This document shows, one piece after another, positions 1 through 11,875 of a DNA stretch of 64,000 nt. A program made the position numbers and the translations under genes. The notes below the pieces were generated by a model, which made no database searches, was not told the origin of the DNA, and worked only from the letters and a program-made list of their open reading frames with translations. The DNA comes from Telopea speciosissima (taxonomy: Eukaryota; Streptophyta; Magnoliopsida; Proteales; Proteaceae), in NCBI RefSeq assembly GCF_018873765.1, contig NC_057919.1, positions 24,220,698 to 24,284,697 on the forward strand, given 5' to 3'. Each line of letters starts with the position of its first letter. Within the stretch, counting starts at the first letter, position 1.

Positions 1-530
1 GTAAAGTATGATTTCACATTGCGTAGGGAGCATGGCTTGATCCTTATCCCGTGATTCCCGGGATGTGCTGACGTGGCCCCGCGATCCCTGGTGGGACGTT
101 ATGGTGGCTTCTGTGGAGGAGGGCTTGGCTTGGGAGGTCGGCCTCAGTGCTCGGCTTAAGAGCTCGGCCTCGGCCTGTATGACCTGAGGGTCATCACTAG
201 TTGTGTGAGCTTGGTCGCGCTATGGTGCTCCAATCAAGACCGACCTACGTAGGCTAGGACCGTGGGGTCTGCGGGCGTGCTGCTCAACCGCGATGGGGGA
301 TCTTTGGGTTGGTACTGGTCTGCCGTGCCGTGCGGCCAGAGATCAGCCGAAGGGCTCGGCCTACTAGGTCGGCCTAGTTCGACCCGTACGAGTTCGGCTC
401 AGTGTCTGGTTGACTTGGAGGTGTCCGACGAGCTCGGCCAAGCAGTCAGGTTCGTCGAAGATCAGGTCGGCCCGGTCTTCCGCCAAGCTCGGTTCGACCA
501 TGTGGCAGCTTCTGATTGGTTGGGTGTTTT
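1..530. repeat. GC-rich repetitive stretch
   Basis: Markedly GC-richer than the rest of the window, with a recurring short CTCGGCC/GGTCGGCC motif. I see no domain in any frame, although one frame stays open from 262. The look is that of a decayed LTR or other transposon fragment truncated by the left edge, but no LTR end, primer-binding site or target duplication is visible, so the class is open. Confidence 0.4.
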
Positions 531-533
531 ATC

Positions 534-989
534 CCTTATCAACATCAAAACCAAATTAGAGGATAGTGTTGGTCGTTCCTTTCACAGGAATCAATTGCGT
601 AATAAGATGAACAAGTTGAGATTGGACTATAGTAGCTTCAAGAAACTACTAGAACTTATCTTTGGGTTTTGAGTTTTAAAACAATACATAATAGTGTAGG
701 AACTTTGGGTTTTAAGTTTTAACAACAATACAAAATTTATATGCAGGGTGATGATAGTAGATGTGGGATGTTCAAGTGTGTAGAAGAGGAAAGACCTTCT
801 ACCCATCATAGTCCACCTTTAAAGAATGATTGTCAGAAAATCACAACATCTTCAACTCATTCACCATCAACAGAATATATCAAAGGTTATTTACAAGGCG
901 AAATTAAAGTCTCTGAGAATCAAATAAGGATGTTGAAAGACATCTTTGATGTTGTGAATAAACTTGAATTGGATGAAGGTGGAGATTAG
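534..989 (+). pseudogene. Myb/SANT-like domain gene remnant
   Basis: The frame ending at 672 finishes with a segment (GRSFHRNQLRNKMNKLRLDY then SSFKKLL) that resembles the end of the plant Myb/SANT-like domain, where a QLkNKw..LKkdy..fkkLl pattern is typical. This family is common in plants, partly as the DNA-binding partner of PIF/Harbinger transposases. A second segment (741-989, 82 codons) follows a plausible acceptor (TTTATATGCAG, ending about 745) and is rich in charged residues, but I do not recognise it. The N-terminal part of the domain is missing and is replaced by GC-rich repeat sequence. I infer a truncated relic of a Harbinger-associated or related gene; splicing of the two parts is a guess. 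Confidence 0.4.
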
Positions 990-2425
990 TATCACCTTAT
1001 GTAATTTCAAATTACTCGATTTTGTTTGTATTGACAATTTCCACAAGTATTTTAGGCATATGAGCATTGTAAATTCATTTATGTATTTTTTTTAAAAACA
1101 GTATGATGGTAATGGCACCTCTATAATTTAGATAGTTAAGCAAACGTTTTCACTGCAGTTCTAATCTTATTTAGCCTAATTTGGAGTTTAATGGCAATGA
1201 TGTAAATATTATCAATAGTTATATCAGATTGTTCCGATATAGGATCACCAAATGCCATAATATCTGTTTTGGAACGCGTCCTGGAACAGGTTTATCAAAC
1301 ACTCACTTTGAGGCAGAAAAACACTTTCAGACCAAAAACAAGAAAAGATGATCTTACAAAAACACAGCGTTCTCAGAACAAGAACATTACCAAACACAGC
1401 CTAACAGGTCTTCTACTTCATGATACTTCCAAGATTCAGTTTCTTTAGCTTGGATCTTACTAAAGCTCTCCAATTGAACTTGAGACTTTCATTGGCGTTT
1501 GCTCCTTGATGCTTGTATACACATAATTATCCTCCTTTGATTCTTAATAAATAAATTTAAAAAAAAAAAAAAAAAACACTTATGAAATTCAAAAAATAAA
1601 GTAATCCAATTTTTTTTAATTTTCTATAAGATAAGAATTTATCGGTTTGGGGCACGAATTGAATCTCCTCATCACACGATTCAATGAAATTTTTTGAATT
1701 TATGTCATATTGGTTCAGTACACTCGAACATTGGCTCGAGACATTTTCTCTAACCCTTCTTACCCTGAAAAAGCAAGGTCGCCTTGCGTTTCATATACAA
1801 ACACTGAGACACATGTTAACAATCCCCAACTACCATCATCTACTAGGCTGTTTCATCACCAAAACATAAGGCATAAACCATATGGTCAACATATCCTTGC
1901 ATCAAATGTTTTCCAGAATGCAAACTACGAAAGTAAAAGCACTCAACAAAGTCTTCATCTCCAAGGACTACAGCACCAAAGCATGGCTGATTTTAAACAA
2001 CAATTTTGTTAAATTATATATAGTTCAGTACATCTCAATGTTCAACTACACACCAAAAGCGAAAACATTTAATAACTTTTGCCCTCCCATTGAAAATTTT
2101 GTAATTCTTGACATCTCACACTGTTGTTCCATGTCAAGGACATTGTGTACACCTAATAACCCATCTGAATCAACAAAGCAAGCTTTGTCCTTGTCTATGC
2201 ACACTATTGAGAATGCCATCAACTAATCACCAACAGCTGTTACATATCATCATATAACTTCAGTAGACTGCATTGAAAATACCTGCAAAATATCTTTCAA
2301 CTACCAGCATTTATTTCTTGAATTTCTCACCATCAGGACACTAGCTGTGACTAGTAAAATTAGACAGTTCTGCCAAAGCAAAAACCCTGAGAATGAACTA
2401 TAACACAACCTTCACTTCACTTCAT
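990..2425. other. Spacer with MITE-like fragment and MRS2-4 3' flank
   Basis: No coding region is supported. Around 1257-1410 lies a segment with words such as TGTTTGGTAATGTTC (reverse strand), often seen at ends of plant MITEs, but I could not pair both ends. An A-rich run lies at 1558-1577. The last 200 bases before 2426 are expected to hold the 3' UTR of the minus-strand magnesium transporter gene; no polyadenylation signal was assigned. Confidence 0.4.
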
Positions 2426-5400
2426 TTATGACCCAAGCAACTTTTTCCATCGGGCATAACCCAGCATGAGCAGAAAAAGCAAGAAACTCATTGTTGAGAT
2501 TCCTCCAACAAAAGGGCCGAAGATGCCATTGATGGAAAACCATTGGCAGTTCAAGTTCATGCCAAATGCTCCAGCTATCAAGGTCTCAACAGCTATGGCA
2601 AACGATGCTATGGTTAATGTCAACTGGAGCTGAATAAGTTCATTTCTCTGGTTGTCAAGTTGGATGTTGACATAGTCCTCTGTGTCATCAATGTATTCCC
2701 GTACCTTCAATTACACGAGGGTGGGAGGAAAAAAGAGAAAGAGGCAAAAAAACTGATATGGTCAATCAGAAGTTTGATGAACAAACAACAAATCAACCTA
2801 CATTTGCATGTAGTATCTCATGGAAACATCCCAAGGAAATTTACCATTTTACATGCATGTGAAATAAGAAGCTTGGACACATGAGGGTGTGAATACTTGG
2901 TGACATGTTCACATGCAATAGATGCAAAAGAAGCTTAATTTATAACCAGCAAAACTAGTGAAAGTATTTCATGGAAACTAGAATTTAAGCAATAAAAGTA
3001 GTCCCAACTTTTCTTCCATATCAGATGAATTGAAAGAAAAAAAATCTGGACTAAAATACTTCACTTCCCTCAGCAGCGCAGCTGGTAAACCCTAAAAAAA
3101 ATCTAAGGAGCAGTCTCTAAAATCTGAAAAAGTAACAAAGATTTACGAAGGTGCCAGCAGCGCAGCTGGTAAGGTCTTGGCTGGTTGCAACCAGATCTTG
3201 GGATCAAATCCAGCCTTCACTTCCCTCATTCATTCTTCCCCCAGTAAACCCTAAAAAAAATCTAAAAAACTAACAAAAATATAGAGAAGAAGATTAAAGG
3301 ATACAGAGTGAATACATGTTTAGTCATAACAGGGACAAGATACATCTATAGCCCAGGTGTGGAGAAAGAGCAGGAAGTGACGGAGAGGGAGAGAGGGAGA
3401 GAGGGAGAGAGGGAAGCAGATCATCTCTAAATATGCTAGATCAGTCTACACGTACTAATGCTATTTTAAGAGGGAAATTGGAATTATTGGACTCACTGAT
3501 AGTATCTTATTACGAGTTCCATCCAGTTGCATGAAATAAGCCTCGAGTAACATCTCCAGATCTTCTACATCATGATCATCGGAATGATTGCTAGTACCCA
3601 TACTTGCACTCCTATTAGAACTAAGTCGACGCAGGTTAGGTGCATGAGTGACAATGCTATTTGAAGCCGCCGTTGCCATCAATGCTTCATACTGCTGATT
3701 CTGGATCCACTTCCTTGTTAGATACAACTGTGCCATATCTTCATTGTCATCTAAAAGATGTTCAATCTCATCCCTCACCTGCAAAAGGACGGCTAGCTCT
3801 CACTAGTTGAGTGATAATGAAACATAACAAAGACACAAATCCAAATTTACTGCATATACATATAAATATTTGTCCACAGAAATATTCATAAATATAAAAT
3901 GCAACCAGAAAAAGTAAGCTGCATTTATAGGGAGAAAATGAGATCTTATGGCACCATTAAACATTATTATTTTTTCAGTATAGCTTAGACAATGAGAACA
4001 TGTAAAGAAAAAAAATGGTTTGCATGTTCATCAGCCAGTTGCAATGGTCGAATTGATCATTTATTTCAATCCCTCAAATGCATTAAAATAGATAAATACT
4101 TAAAATCCCACGAGTTGATTGTCCAAAGTCTCCAGTCTTGTTTCTTCAAACCTAACTCTCTCATCCCCTACTGTGAGTCTGTGACTGCAACACTTGTGAT
4201 GGTGTAACGAAGTCATGGAGAGAATGAGTAAGGCACATGAAATGAATCATTATTTTCTGTTTTTCAATCCAGTAGTAACTAACTAAGTGCCAGCTCCTAT
4301 TTTTAACTCCTATCTAGGCCAGAGCCACCATGCTAATAGCATATCATACTCCCAGAAAGGGGCAAAGGAGTATAAGACAAACAAAAATGAGCATTAAAGA
4401 AGAAAAAAAGAAAAAAATTCATCAGCCTTACCTTTTGTACATGCGCAAGTAAACGGGTAAGGTTGCTTTTCAAACTTCGGACACGTTCAAGATTCTTAGT
4501 GCTAACATTCCTCGCTAGTTCGTCCAGGACAGGATAAGCATCTCTCTCAAGGCCTGCCACACTATTATCTAAATATGTACAAACAAACTCTAATGCAATC
4601 TCAAGGACCTGAAACTCAAACGGAAGCTCATGTTGAACACCTTCAGCTGTTTCAGGAACAGGCAACCACTGTCCACCAGTTGAAGGACGGCTTTCTTCTA
4701 GGCCAGCCTCTCGAATTCCAAATGGGCTTTTATGTCGAAGTTGTTGCTTTAGTTGATCTACAAAAGGTATAACGTCTCGACACAGAGGATCAAGCAGCAG
4801 CACTTCTTCAGCAGTAACTATGGCTTTTATGAACTCTAAATTGACAACCATGGCCTTTTCTCTGGCTACAGCAAACCGGAAGTGAAGACAGTAAAATTTT
4901 TGCTCCAGTTAAGATGAAGACTACAAATTAACCAAATCTCTTGAGATGAGAGGAGAAAAGAGAGAGTTCAGAATTCTTTCACTAGCATACCTCCTTTATT
5001 AGAGAAAATTAAGAACTAGAAATTTCAAGATCATAAACACAAGCAGGAAAAAGATGAATAATGCAACAAAAAATAACAACAGAATAAAACAAAGAGATTC
5101 TCTCTAAGGAACAGTTTCCTCCTATGCTCTATGGTGCAGCTGGACAGGTTTGGTTCTTGCAAGAGAAACTCAATTCTTTCTTATTAAAAAAAAACACACA
5201 CACACAATTGGCTAGGTAAGGAAACAGTAAAGTCAGGTTGAATTCATAAGTGCTGATCAGAACTGAAAGAACTAAAGATAATACAACCAAGGACTTAGAG
5301 AACTACATACATGTAAGACATCTTTTAATAAATTCCAAAAATATATCAAAAACTACCAAGTACCAACTTAGAACTTAAATGAAGATGGACCTCTCCCTTG

Positions 5401-8400
5401 TATTCCCACTGTAGGTATAAAAGGTGTATGGTCAGAAGCTGGTAAAGATAGCAGCACCACATTTGCCTCCATGAAGTGATCATCCCATTCCCCATTAGCA
5501 AGAAGCTTGTCCAGCATACCCAAAGTAAGATTTTCTTAAAAAATGCCTAGGTAAAGTTGCTACCTTAATAAGGGATTTCTGAGAAATTACCAGTCAAAAA
5601 GGTTATTGCTTTCGATATGAATCTCAACACCCATTTTCCCCTCTCTCTGATAATATTAACCATACAAAAGCTTTGAAACAAGCACCTGGCCGTTCCAGTT
5701 CTCAACAAGGAGACACTCAAGCTTGCGATAGACTATCCATAAATGTGTTCAAGATGAGTTGGGCTTCAAGTACTTCCACTATGACCTTGAATTCTTTCAC
5801 CTATCCTTCCAAGTTCATGATAAGCTCTGTTGCATCCCTTAGATTTCTAGAGGTCTTCTTATGTTTTCTTCTCTCAGCAATCAGTTCATTTAAGGCAGAA
5901 ATCAATTCTCCTTCAAGATCAACCTCTGCGTCAATGTCCTCTTCATCTGTTTCTGAGCCCATCTTCTCTTCATCAAATCTCTCGCTCCCTCTTTGTTCTC
6001 TCTTCAAAGGCCATGAACAAGGACTCACGTCCTTCATTTAAAGAGTTGCTGGTGGAGCATTCATCTGATGAGCTGGCACATTCCCTGGACATGAAGCTTT
6101 TCTTGTTTGACTTCCCCATTTCTTCTTTGACCTTCTTCTGCCACTGTTTTCTTCAACAAAGTCTTCATCATTGTCACTCTTCCCTTGGAATGGACCTTTT
6201 GAGGCAAAGTGTCCCATTCCTCCACAGTTGAAGCATTTGAGTGATAGCTTCCCTTTGTACTTTCATTTTCCTCTTTTCAAGCTTCTGACAGAGTTTTCTT
6301 CCCAATCATCTTCGACACTGCCTTCTGACTCTTGGTTTGCTCTGTGACCCTTCTCATCTTTAAAGGCAGCCTCTATGCATGTGGGTTTGGATTTACTAAT
6401 CCTTATCTCATATGTTGTCAAGGTATAGGATTGTATAGGGAACCCAAGAGGGGATGAATTGGGTATTTGGAATCTTAGCGCAATTTGGTTTCTTTTTGCG
6501 CTATCTCAAAACTCCAACAATTGGTTAGTTAAGCAAATGCACAATAAAATAAATGGACATAGGGAAAGAAGAGAATGCACACACCGAATTTATAGTGGTT
6601 CGAGGACCTCAACTCACTCTCCAAGCCTCGGGCTTGGAAATTTCACTAACACAATCTCCTTAAAGGGTAGGAGAAACACCTGCACACAATGATCTCACCG
6701 AGATTAAATGCATTCTCCTTGCAAGGTAGGAGAAACACCTCGCTCCGATCATCACCGTGATCAATCACACAAGAATCAAGGCCTCAATACTCTTCACCAC
6801 ATAATCACTATAAAAATGATACACAATGACTCAAAGGCCAAAACACAAGTTACCTCTTTTACAGGCATATTTGCAAGTTGAAGCTCATATACTGATCCCC
6901 TTTTCACAAATGCTCATGCTCAAAATGTTCATATGAATCTCCCGGTGAAGCTCAATAGCTCTTCATCAATAGTTCATATGATTTGCAAGTTTAAGCTCAC
7001 TTGGAGTATGGATTTTGCAATTTTATTCCAGCAAGGTTTCCCTACAATTTTTCAAAAATCTCTTTCTAAAAATCCTAGTTGTTCTCCTATTTATAGAGAA
7101 AGTTCCAACAGTAAAAAAAGGGGTCAAATACGTGTACCCCCCTAAGATGATGATTTGGGGAAGATGAGGGCACTAATAGGGCTTTAAACAACATTCTTGA
7201 GCAAACCGAACCCTTCTTGTGTTGTCTTCATAAACCTTAAGTTTATTGTGTAGCTTCTCTCCTCTCTTCACAACCCTTGATACTCTATTGCAAAGCTTGA
7301 AGAATCCCTTGGTTCAAGGGCAAACTTCTACGTCTTTTCTTCTTGGACTCTCTCCTCTTTTCTCTTTTCTTGAGTAGAGTGTGTTCTCACAACCTCTTAT
7401 GACCCAATGTCCAACTTAAATAGCCTTTAAGTGACTTAAAGACAAAATCCCACGAGTAGCAAGTTTGACGTGCAATGTAACTTACTCGATGTCGAGCGTA
7501 CGTCGACCAACTCTTCTTCTACGTCGGCTCGATCCTATTTAACATCAAACAGAAACCGATGGACGTTGAGTTTGTCAATAACACCATTAGACACGAGGCA
7601 TACTCCATGCCGACGTTGAGCAAGTGTCAAATGCCTTGCACTTCACATCGACAAAACTTCATTCAATGTCGAACATTGTGCTTTCGACATTGAATCTGGG
7701 TAAGTTACCATACTTCTCCATTTTGCTGAAACTTGGCTTCTTCTTCACAACAGAACACATTTTAACCTCGGCAATCCAACCATTGACTTTAGTATGTTGA
7801 ATGTGTTGACAATACCCACAGCCACTTTGCTCAACAGATTGTTTAATACACGTCAACTTCTCTTAGAAATACAAAGCCTAGTATTTTATTAGTCACAGTA
7901 AGGTACTTAGTATTCTATGCTTCCTCCATATCTATCAGTTCTCAAATCATCAATAAGGAGGTATCTTAAAGGTTTTGGACTCTTATCAAGATGAATGATA
8001 AGTATGGACTGGCAATAAAGCTCTTCTGTTAATTGTTATTCATAATAATAATAATAATAAACTAAGATGATGATTGGTTAATGAGTTTACAGTGGACTGC
8101 AGTCAAAGTCTAGATACACCTGAACTGTCTAATTACCTACTGAGACTTCACCTATTAACAGGTCCATCGGATGCAGCAAATTTGGAGTCATTCCCACTAC
8201 GAGGTAGCATGTAATTCAACATGTCATCTAGACAAACACCCATAGCACATAGTTCTAAAACTCGTCTCAACTCGGCGAGATCTCGGCTCTCGTCTCGATT
8301 TTCTGAGAAACCGAGACGAGATGGCATACGGTACATAAAAGTGCAATATCTCGCCGAGATCTCAGGTTGACCCATGGAAATGACCCTTCTACTATGTATT

Positions 8401-9774
8401 TACTTACCTAACTCGACAAAACTCTTATATTCTTGTTGTGGAGCACTATATGCAACATTAAAGCAACACTATGTCATGGGAAGACTATGTGACACTAGTG
8501 GGGACTGAATACTTGATTCAAAGTCATTTTATGTGATGATAGTTGTAACACTGTTAAACAGTTTGATGTATCACTTTAACATTTCTAATTCTTATTTAAG
8601 TTGTTTAGCAATTAATTGAATGTTTTGCTTGCTTTCTATTACTAAATTATGGGTAGAGTTGGGTATTTTCGTACGTCATCGCCTACCAACCTATGGTCCG
8701 AATTGAACTCAGATTTGGACTTTGTTTTTGCGAAATCTAATAGTGTCATTGTGTTTAAATGGCCTAAAATAGGCTGAATACCAAGTTTCAGACCCAAACT
8801 AGGTCTAAAACCCACCGAGTTGAGGCTTCGAGTCAAGTAAAAAAAAATGCACCAACTCGGCGAGATCTCGACTCGACTCGATTTTTCCAAGGGCCGAGTT
8901 GGTACCGAGACCTGAGTTTTAGTACCTTGCCATAGCATGACTGATGAAAATTTTCCAATAACCATCCCTTTCTTTCACTTGGCCAGTCCAACTTCCATCC
9001 TTGTACTTGAAAAAAATGCAGTGTCTAAAGGGAACACTTTAAAATGGAAGAGGGGAAAAACTAGTAACTCAATCACGACAACTGAGGAGGAGCAAGACTG
9101 AGTCATACATAAAAATTGGTAGTACACAATCAAGTTGCCGATCACCTCTCACCCAGTCTCATCTATCAAGAGCCAACAAAGAGCAAGTTGAGTGTTTTAA
9201 GCCAGAGTTAATGAACCAGAAAGGCACAAACGACACTAAAAACAACCAAACAAACAAAAGCCCTGTGAAGCAATCACAAAATCAGAAACGCAAGAACTCC
9301 ACATTCAAATCTTGCCCAAGTAATTGACGCAATTCTCCCTAGATCCTCTTCTATCATCCATTTAATCGTTATTTAAATAATCAAAATCCAACCCCACATG
9401 AACCCAAAACTCAATCAAACAGAGCAATTCAAAAAATGATCACTTCCTGAACGATGATTACCAAGGATATTGGAGGAGTGAGAGAAGACAGGGCCAAGGA
9501 TCCTTAAATCCCTCGCAGGAATGGAAGCACGCTTGATGATGGCACTCTTGTCGCATTCAAGCAGTTCAGTATGACCAAATCGATCGAAACGCATCCAGAG
9601 CCGTGAACCACAAATCTTCTTCTTGCCCTTTCCAGATACGACAGCTACGGAGGAGCTGTTGTTGTTGTTATGAGCGTCGACTAGCTGCAATTGCATCTCC
9701 GTCGTCTTCTTGGGCCGCGGCCGGGGCCGGCGCCGTCGTATCTTCCGAAGGAACAAGAAAGACCCTCCACCCAT
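2426..9774 (-). CDS. MRS2-4: Magnesium transporter MRS2-4-like (CorA/MRS2 family), four exons
   Basis: Exons run 9774-9462, 4865-4432, 3778-3497 and 2704-2426 (stop TAA at 2428-2426). Joined they give 1,308 nt, 435 residues, close to the usual length of about 436. All junctions are GT-AG and in frame; the exon 1/2 junction restores [20 protein letters not shown]. Exon 1 has a basic, low-complexity N-terminus, then the core start [20 protein letters not shown]. Exons 2 and 3 give the helical cytosolic domain. Exon 4 holds two membrane segments (about residues 371-390 and 401-425) with the family signature GMN at about 391-393, ending [14 protein letters not shown]2/CorA proteins are pentameric Mg2+ channels; the Arabidopsis relative is linked to Mg2+ uptake. 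The start at 9774 (MGGGS) resembles the family start MGKGP better than the ATG six bases upstream. Intron 1 is 4,596 bp and full of transposon relics. No stop or frameshift was found, so the gene appears intact. Confidence 0.93.
3150..3270 (+). mobile_element. tRNA-derived SINE in MRS2-4 intron 3
   Basis: Contains a Pol III box A-like segment (AGCGCAGCTGGT, about 3159-3170) and a box B-like segment (GGGATCAAATCC, 3200-3211) at tRNA-like spacing. A partial copy of the head (CAGCAGCGCAGCTGGTAAAC) sits about 85 bases upstream at 3072, followed by the same CCCTAAAAAAAATCTAA tail, which looks like a local duplication. It lies in the intron between exons 3 and 4 of the transporter gene, on the opposite strand. 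Confidence 0.6.
4866..5640. other. Proximal part of MRS2-4 intron 1
   Basis: Intron sequence next to exon 2, AT-rich, with a short CA-repeat (ACACACACACA near 5196). I see no coding potential or recognisable element. Confidence 0.5.
5640..6412 (-). mobile_element. Decayed Copia (SIRE/Maximus type) gag fragment
   Basis: On the minus strand a zinc-knuckle segment reads [14 protein letters not shown] (about 6230-6189), i.e. the CX2CX4HX4C motif with the last Cys replaced by Gly. It is followed by a Lys/Arg-rich stretch and then by an acidic segment with [19 protein letters not shown] (5801-6037), which matches the layout downstream of the zinc knuckle in SIRE/Maximus-type Copia gag. Stops separate the parts, so it is not functional. 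It lies inside MRS2-4 intron 1 in the same orientation as the gene. No protease, integrase or reverse transcriptase follows. Confidence 0.65.
6413..7865 (-). mobile_element. LTR-like sequence belonging to the Copia relic
   Basis: Directly upstream (in minus sense) of the gag relic. On the plus strand it starts TGTTGTCAAGGTATAGG, which as a reverse complement would be an LTR end in CA. It contains the CCTCAACTCACTCTCCAAGC-type tract and scattered short CG-rich words (7450-7690) that I associate with Copia LTRs. The far end was not pinned down and no second LTR copy was found, so the right border is approximate. Confidence 0.45.
8042..8060. repeat. ATA/AAT microsatellite
   Basis: Six units of a trinucleotide repeat in MRS2-4 intron 1. 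Confidence 0.8.
8248..8929. mobile_element. Non-autonomous hAT-like element, copy 1
   Basis: 682 bp, bounded by an exact 8 bp duplication CCATAGCA (8240-8247 and 8930-8937). The termini form an imperfect inverted repeat: CATAGTTCTAAAACTC at the left, CAAGGTACTAAAACTC at the right on the reverse strand. An 8 bp duplication is the hallmark of hAT insertion. Both ends are rich in the self-complementary word CTCGGCGAGATCTCG. No transposase is encoded. A second copy sits at 41415-42195. It lies in MRS2-4 intron 1. Confidence 0.8.
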
Positions 9775-9812
9775 TCTCACTCTCCCTCTCCCTCTCCCTC
9801 TCCCACTATTGC
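9775..9812 (-). promoter_or_regulatory. GA-rich leader of the MRS2-4 gene
   Basis: On the minus strand the bases just before the start codon form a run of GGGAGA units, typical of plant 5' leaders. No TATA box or start site can be assigned. A LINE relic begins within about 150 bp upstream. Confidence 0.4.
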
Positions 9813-9914
9813 AGAGCTCTCGTTCCCATGGGTGTGTGGCTAGTGCGCCATATTCTTTCGGAATGTATTTGGGTTGGGGTGGGGACTGGGGAGGGTTGAT
9901 CTACTCAATCGACA

Positions 9915-10957
9915 TGGGGTTCTCCCTCCTGGACACTTGTCCTTTATGCAGTTATGCAACAAATGATTCGGATCATCTATTCGTTCATTGGCCCTTTTCA
10001 ATAGATGCTTTTGCTAATTTTTTTGTTTGGTGGAAATTCATTTGGAAAATTCAAATTCATCCAAGGCGGCTTTATCGAAATGGATCCAAATTGAATCTTC
10101 CTGTGTTCTTTGTAGAAATGGTGTTGAATCTCCATGGCACATTTTTCTATCTTGTGATTAGGTTAAACACATATGGGCGGCAGGACCATTGGGCTTAAGA
10201 ACTGATTCCTTGGATTTTAACAATCTGAAACTTTTCTGTTTGTTTTTTTATCTTCAACTCAGGTCGGACAAACAATTGGTTTCTTGGTTTTTCAGTGTAT
10301 TTATTATAACATGTTATTATGTTTGGACAGCTAGAAACAAAGTGGTTATTGGCTCGGAGAAGCCCGATCCAATGTGGAAACTGAATTATATCCACAAATG
10401 GATCTCTGGTCAAAACTTATTCCCCCCCACCTCTTTTTTGTCCCAGGTTATAATAGAACACAGTGCAGTGGTCTCTCTTAACATTTCTTCATTTAACTTA
10501 CCTGTGCTCGATTTTCCTACTTTAAACTGTGCAGGACACCATATATCTGGACTAAGTGTTGCAGGGTGGTCCTATATCTTTTTGATAGATGCCACTTTTA
10601 AGTTTTTTGCTGCAGGAAACATTCGATATACGGCAGATCTAGCCTCATATATTTTTGCGATCCGTAAAGGACTAGACCATGTTGCCTGCATTGGGTTGAA
10701 GATTAAAGAAGTCTGGTATGATAACAAGTGGATCATTGATTTTCTTTCATCTCCAACCAAATGCCCATGGCCGTGGAACTTGTTCAAAGACCTACTCTAT
10801 ATATCAGATCTTACTAGGATGTATATTTTAGGAATACTGGGGATAATTTTTGTCTAACTATAGCTAGAAACTTGGCTAAAAATGCCTACCACAAAAACTC
10901 TGTACTTCCCCAGGTTGTTTAACATTATATTTTGCTGCTTTTCATAAAATAAAATAA
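9915..10957 (+). mobile_element. 3' part of a decayed non-LTR retrotransposon (LINE)
   Basis: Broken frames show the plant LINE ORF2 tail. DTCPLCSYATNDSDHLFVHW (from about 9930) is one partial zinc-binding unit with the last Cys changed to Trp. WWKFIWKIQIHP followed after a gap by CVLCRNGVESPWHIFLSCD is a second, complete CX2C...H...C unit. The frame to 10857 ends in an RNase H-like remnant. Stops and frameshifts separate the pieces. The relic ends near an A-rich tract (about 10946-10958), consistent with a LINE tail. It lies head-to-head with the MRS2-4 gene. Confidence 0.7.
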
Positions 10958-11742
10958 AAAGTAAGGTATGGAGGACTGCAGGTTTTCATCAACAAATCCT
11001 ACTACATCCATTCAAAGTTGGTTATCTCACATCATCATGAATCGAGCATTACGATTTGCAGCTCAAATGGTCCCTTCAAGTCTCTATTGGTCTTATTCTT
11101 ATTGTGCGCCTTATGAGCATGTTTGGATTCACGAAGGCAATCGCTCAGATGTTCCCCTAACCCAACCTGGGAAAGGACTAGAGGGAACCGTAGCTTCTCG
11201 TTGCAAGGCTCATTTGGAGTTGTGGGTCATAGGGTGGGCTCCGGGCGGGCAATGCAGTCCAGGGCACGAGTTGACTATCCAGGTCCAAATAACCCCGGAG
11301 GTGACTGCAATGAGCAGAAATCTCACTCACCCCCTAGATGACGAGCAGACACTCGAATATGAGAGCAAGGGATCACCCAACAAATGGACGAGCTCCAAGG
11401 AGCATGGTTTGAGGTATCAGATCGGATCGGCTGATTTTGGCCAGATCGGATCGATATCGATCGGGATTGATCCCGATACCGATTCGATCCAGCTATATGG
11501 ACAAGGGTAAAATTGTAAAAAAATTAGTTTTTTTTTATAAGAAAACAGGGACAAAAGTGTCATATTTGCCTGAGTTTGGACGATCCCGATCCATAGCGGC
11601 TGATCCGATCCAGTCGATACCGAGATCACGAACCATGCCAAGGAGGGAGGAGAGGAGGCAAGAACCATGCTTTCAGAGAAGTGGCGGTCCAAATCTTCTC
11701 TGAACTGCGAGAATAACTAACTAAGCCATGCCATAACTACAT
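10958..11742. other. Spacer with GATCGG/CCGATC-rich low-complexity DNA
   Basis: Frames are open by chance but show no domain. From 11417 to 11640 the words GATCGG, ATCGAT and CCGATAC recur on both strands, similar to the degenerate repeats at 51250-51670. No gene is supported. Confidence 0.4.
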
Positions 11743-11866
11743 GGATCAAGCTCTACTCCAGCGAGCACCCCGCCCAGTGAGGCATCCAACGGCGGGGCTG
11801 CTTTGCCTTTGGATGCCTCACTGGGCACTTACTTGACGGGGTGCTCGTAAGAGAGGAGCTGAATCC
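11743..11866. mobile_element. Foldback MITE (Mutator-like), 124 bp
   Basis: Almost the whole element is an inverted repeat. The left arm GGATCAAGCTCTACTCC with GCGAGCACCCCG and CCCAGTGAGGCATCCAA pairs with the right arm, which has an extra 10-11 bases (CACTTACTTGA) between the two blocks. Flanks TAACTACAT (11734-11742) and TCACTACAT (11867-11875) match at 8 of 9 positions, as expected for a Mutator-type 9 bp duplication. Confidence 0.7.
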
Positions 11867-11875
11867 TCACTACAT

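Noticed and set aside
3150..3270. tRNA gene in MRS2-4 intron 3
   Set aside because: Only promoter boxes resemble a tRNA; arms do not pair into a full cloverleaf.
6459..7145. Plus-strand frames in the Copia LTR
   Set aside because: Short, in LTR-like DNA, no domain.
9603..9899. Plus-strand open frames over MRS2-4 exon 1
   Set aside because: They are antisense shadows of the GC-rich, arginine-coding first exon; no domain.
11123..11510. Overlapping plus-strand frames
   Set aside because: No domain; composition driven by GATCGG-type repeats.
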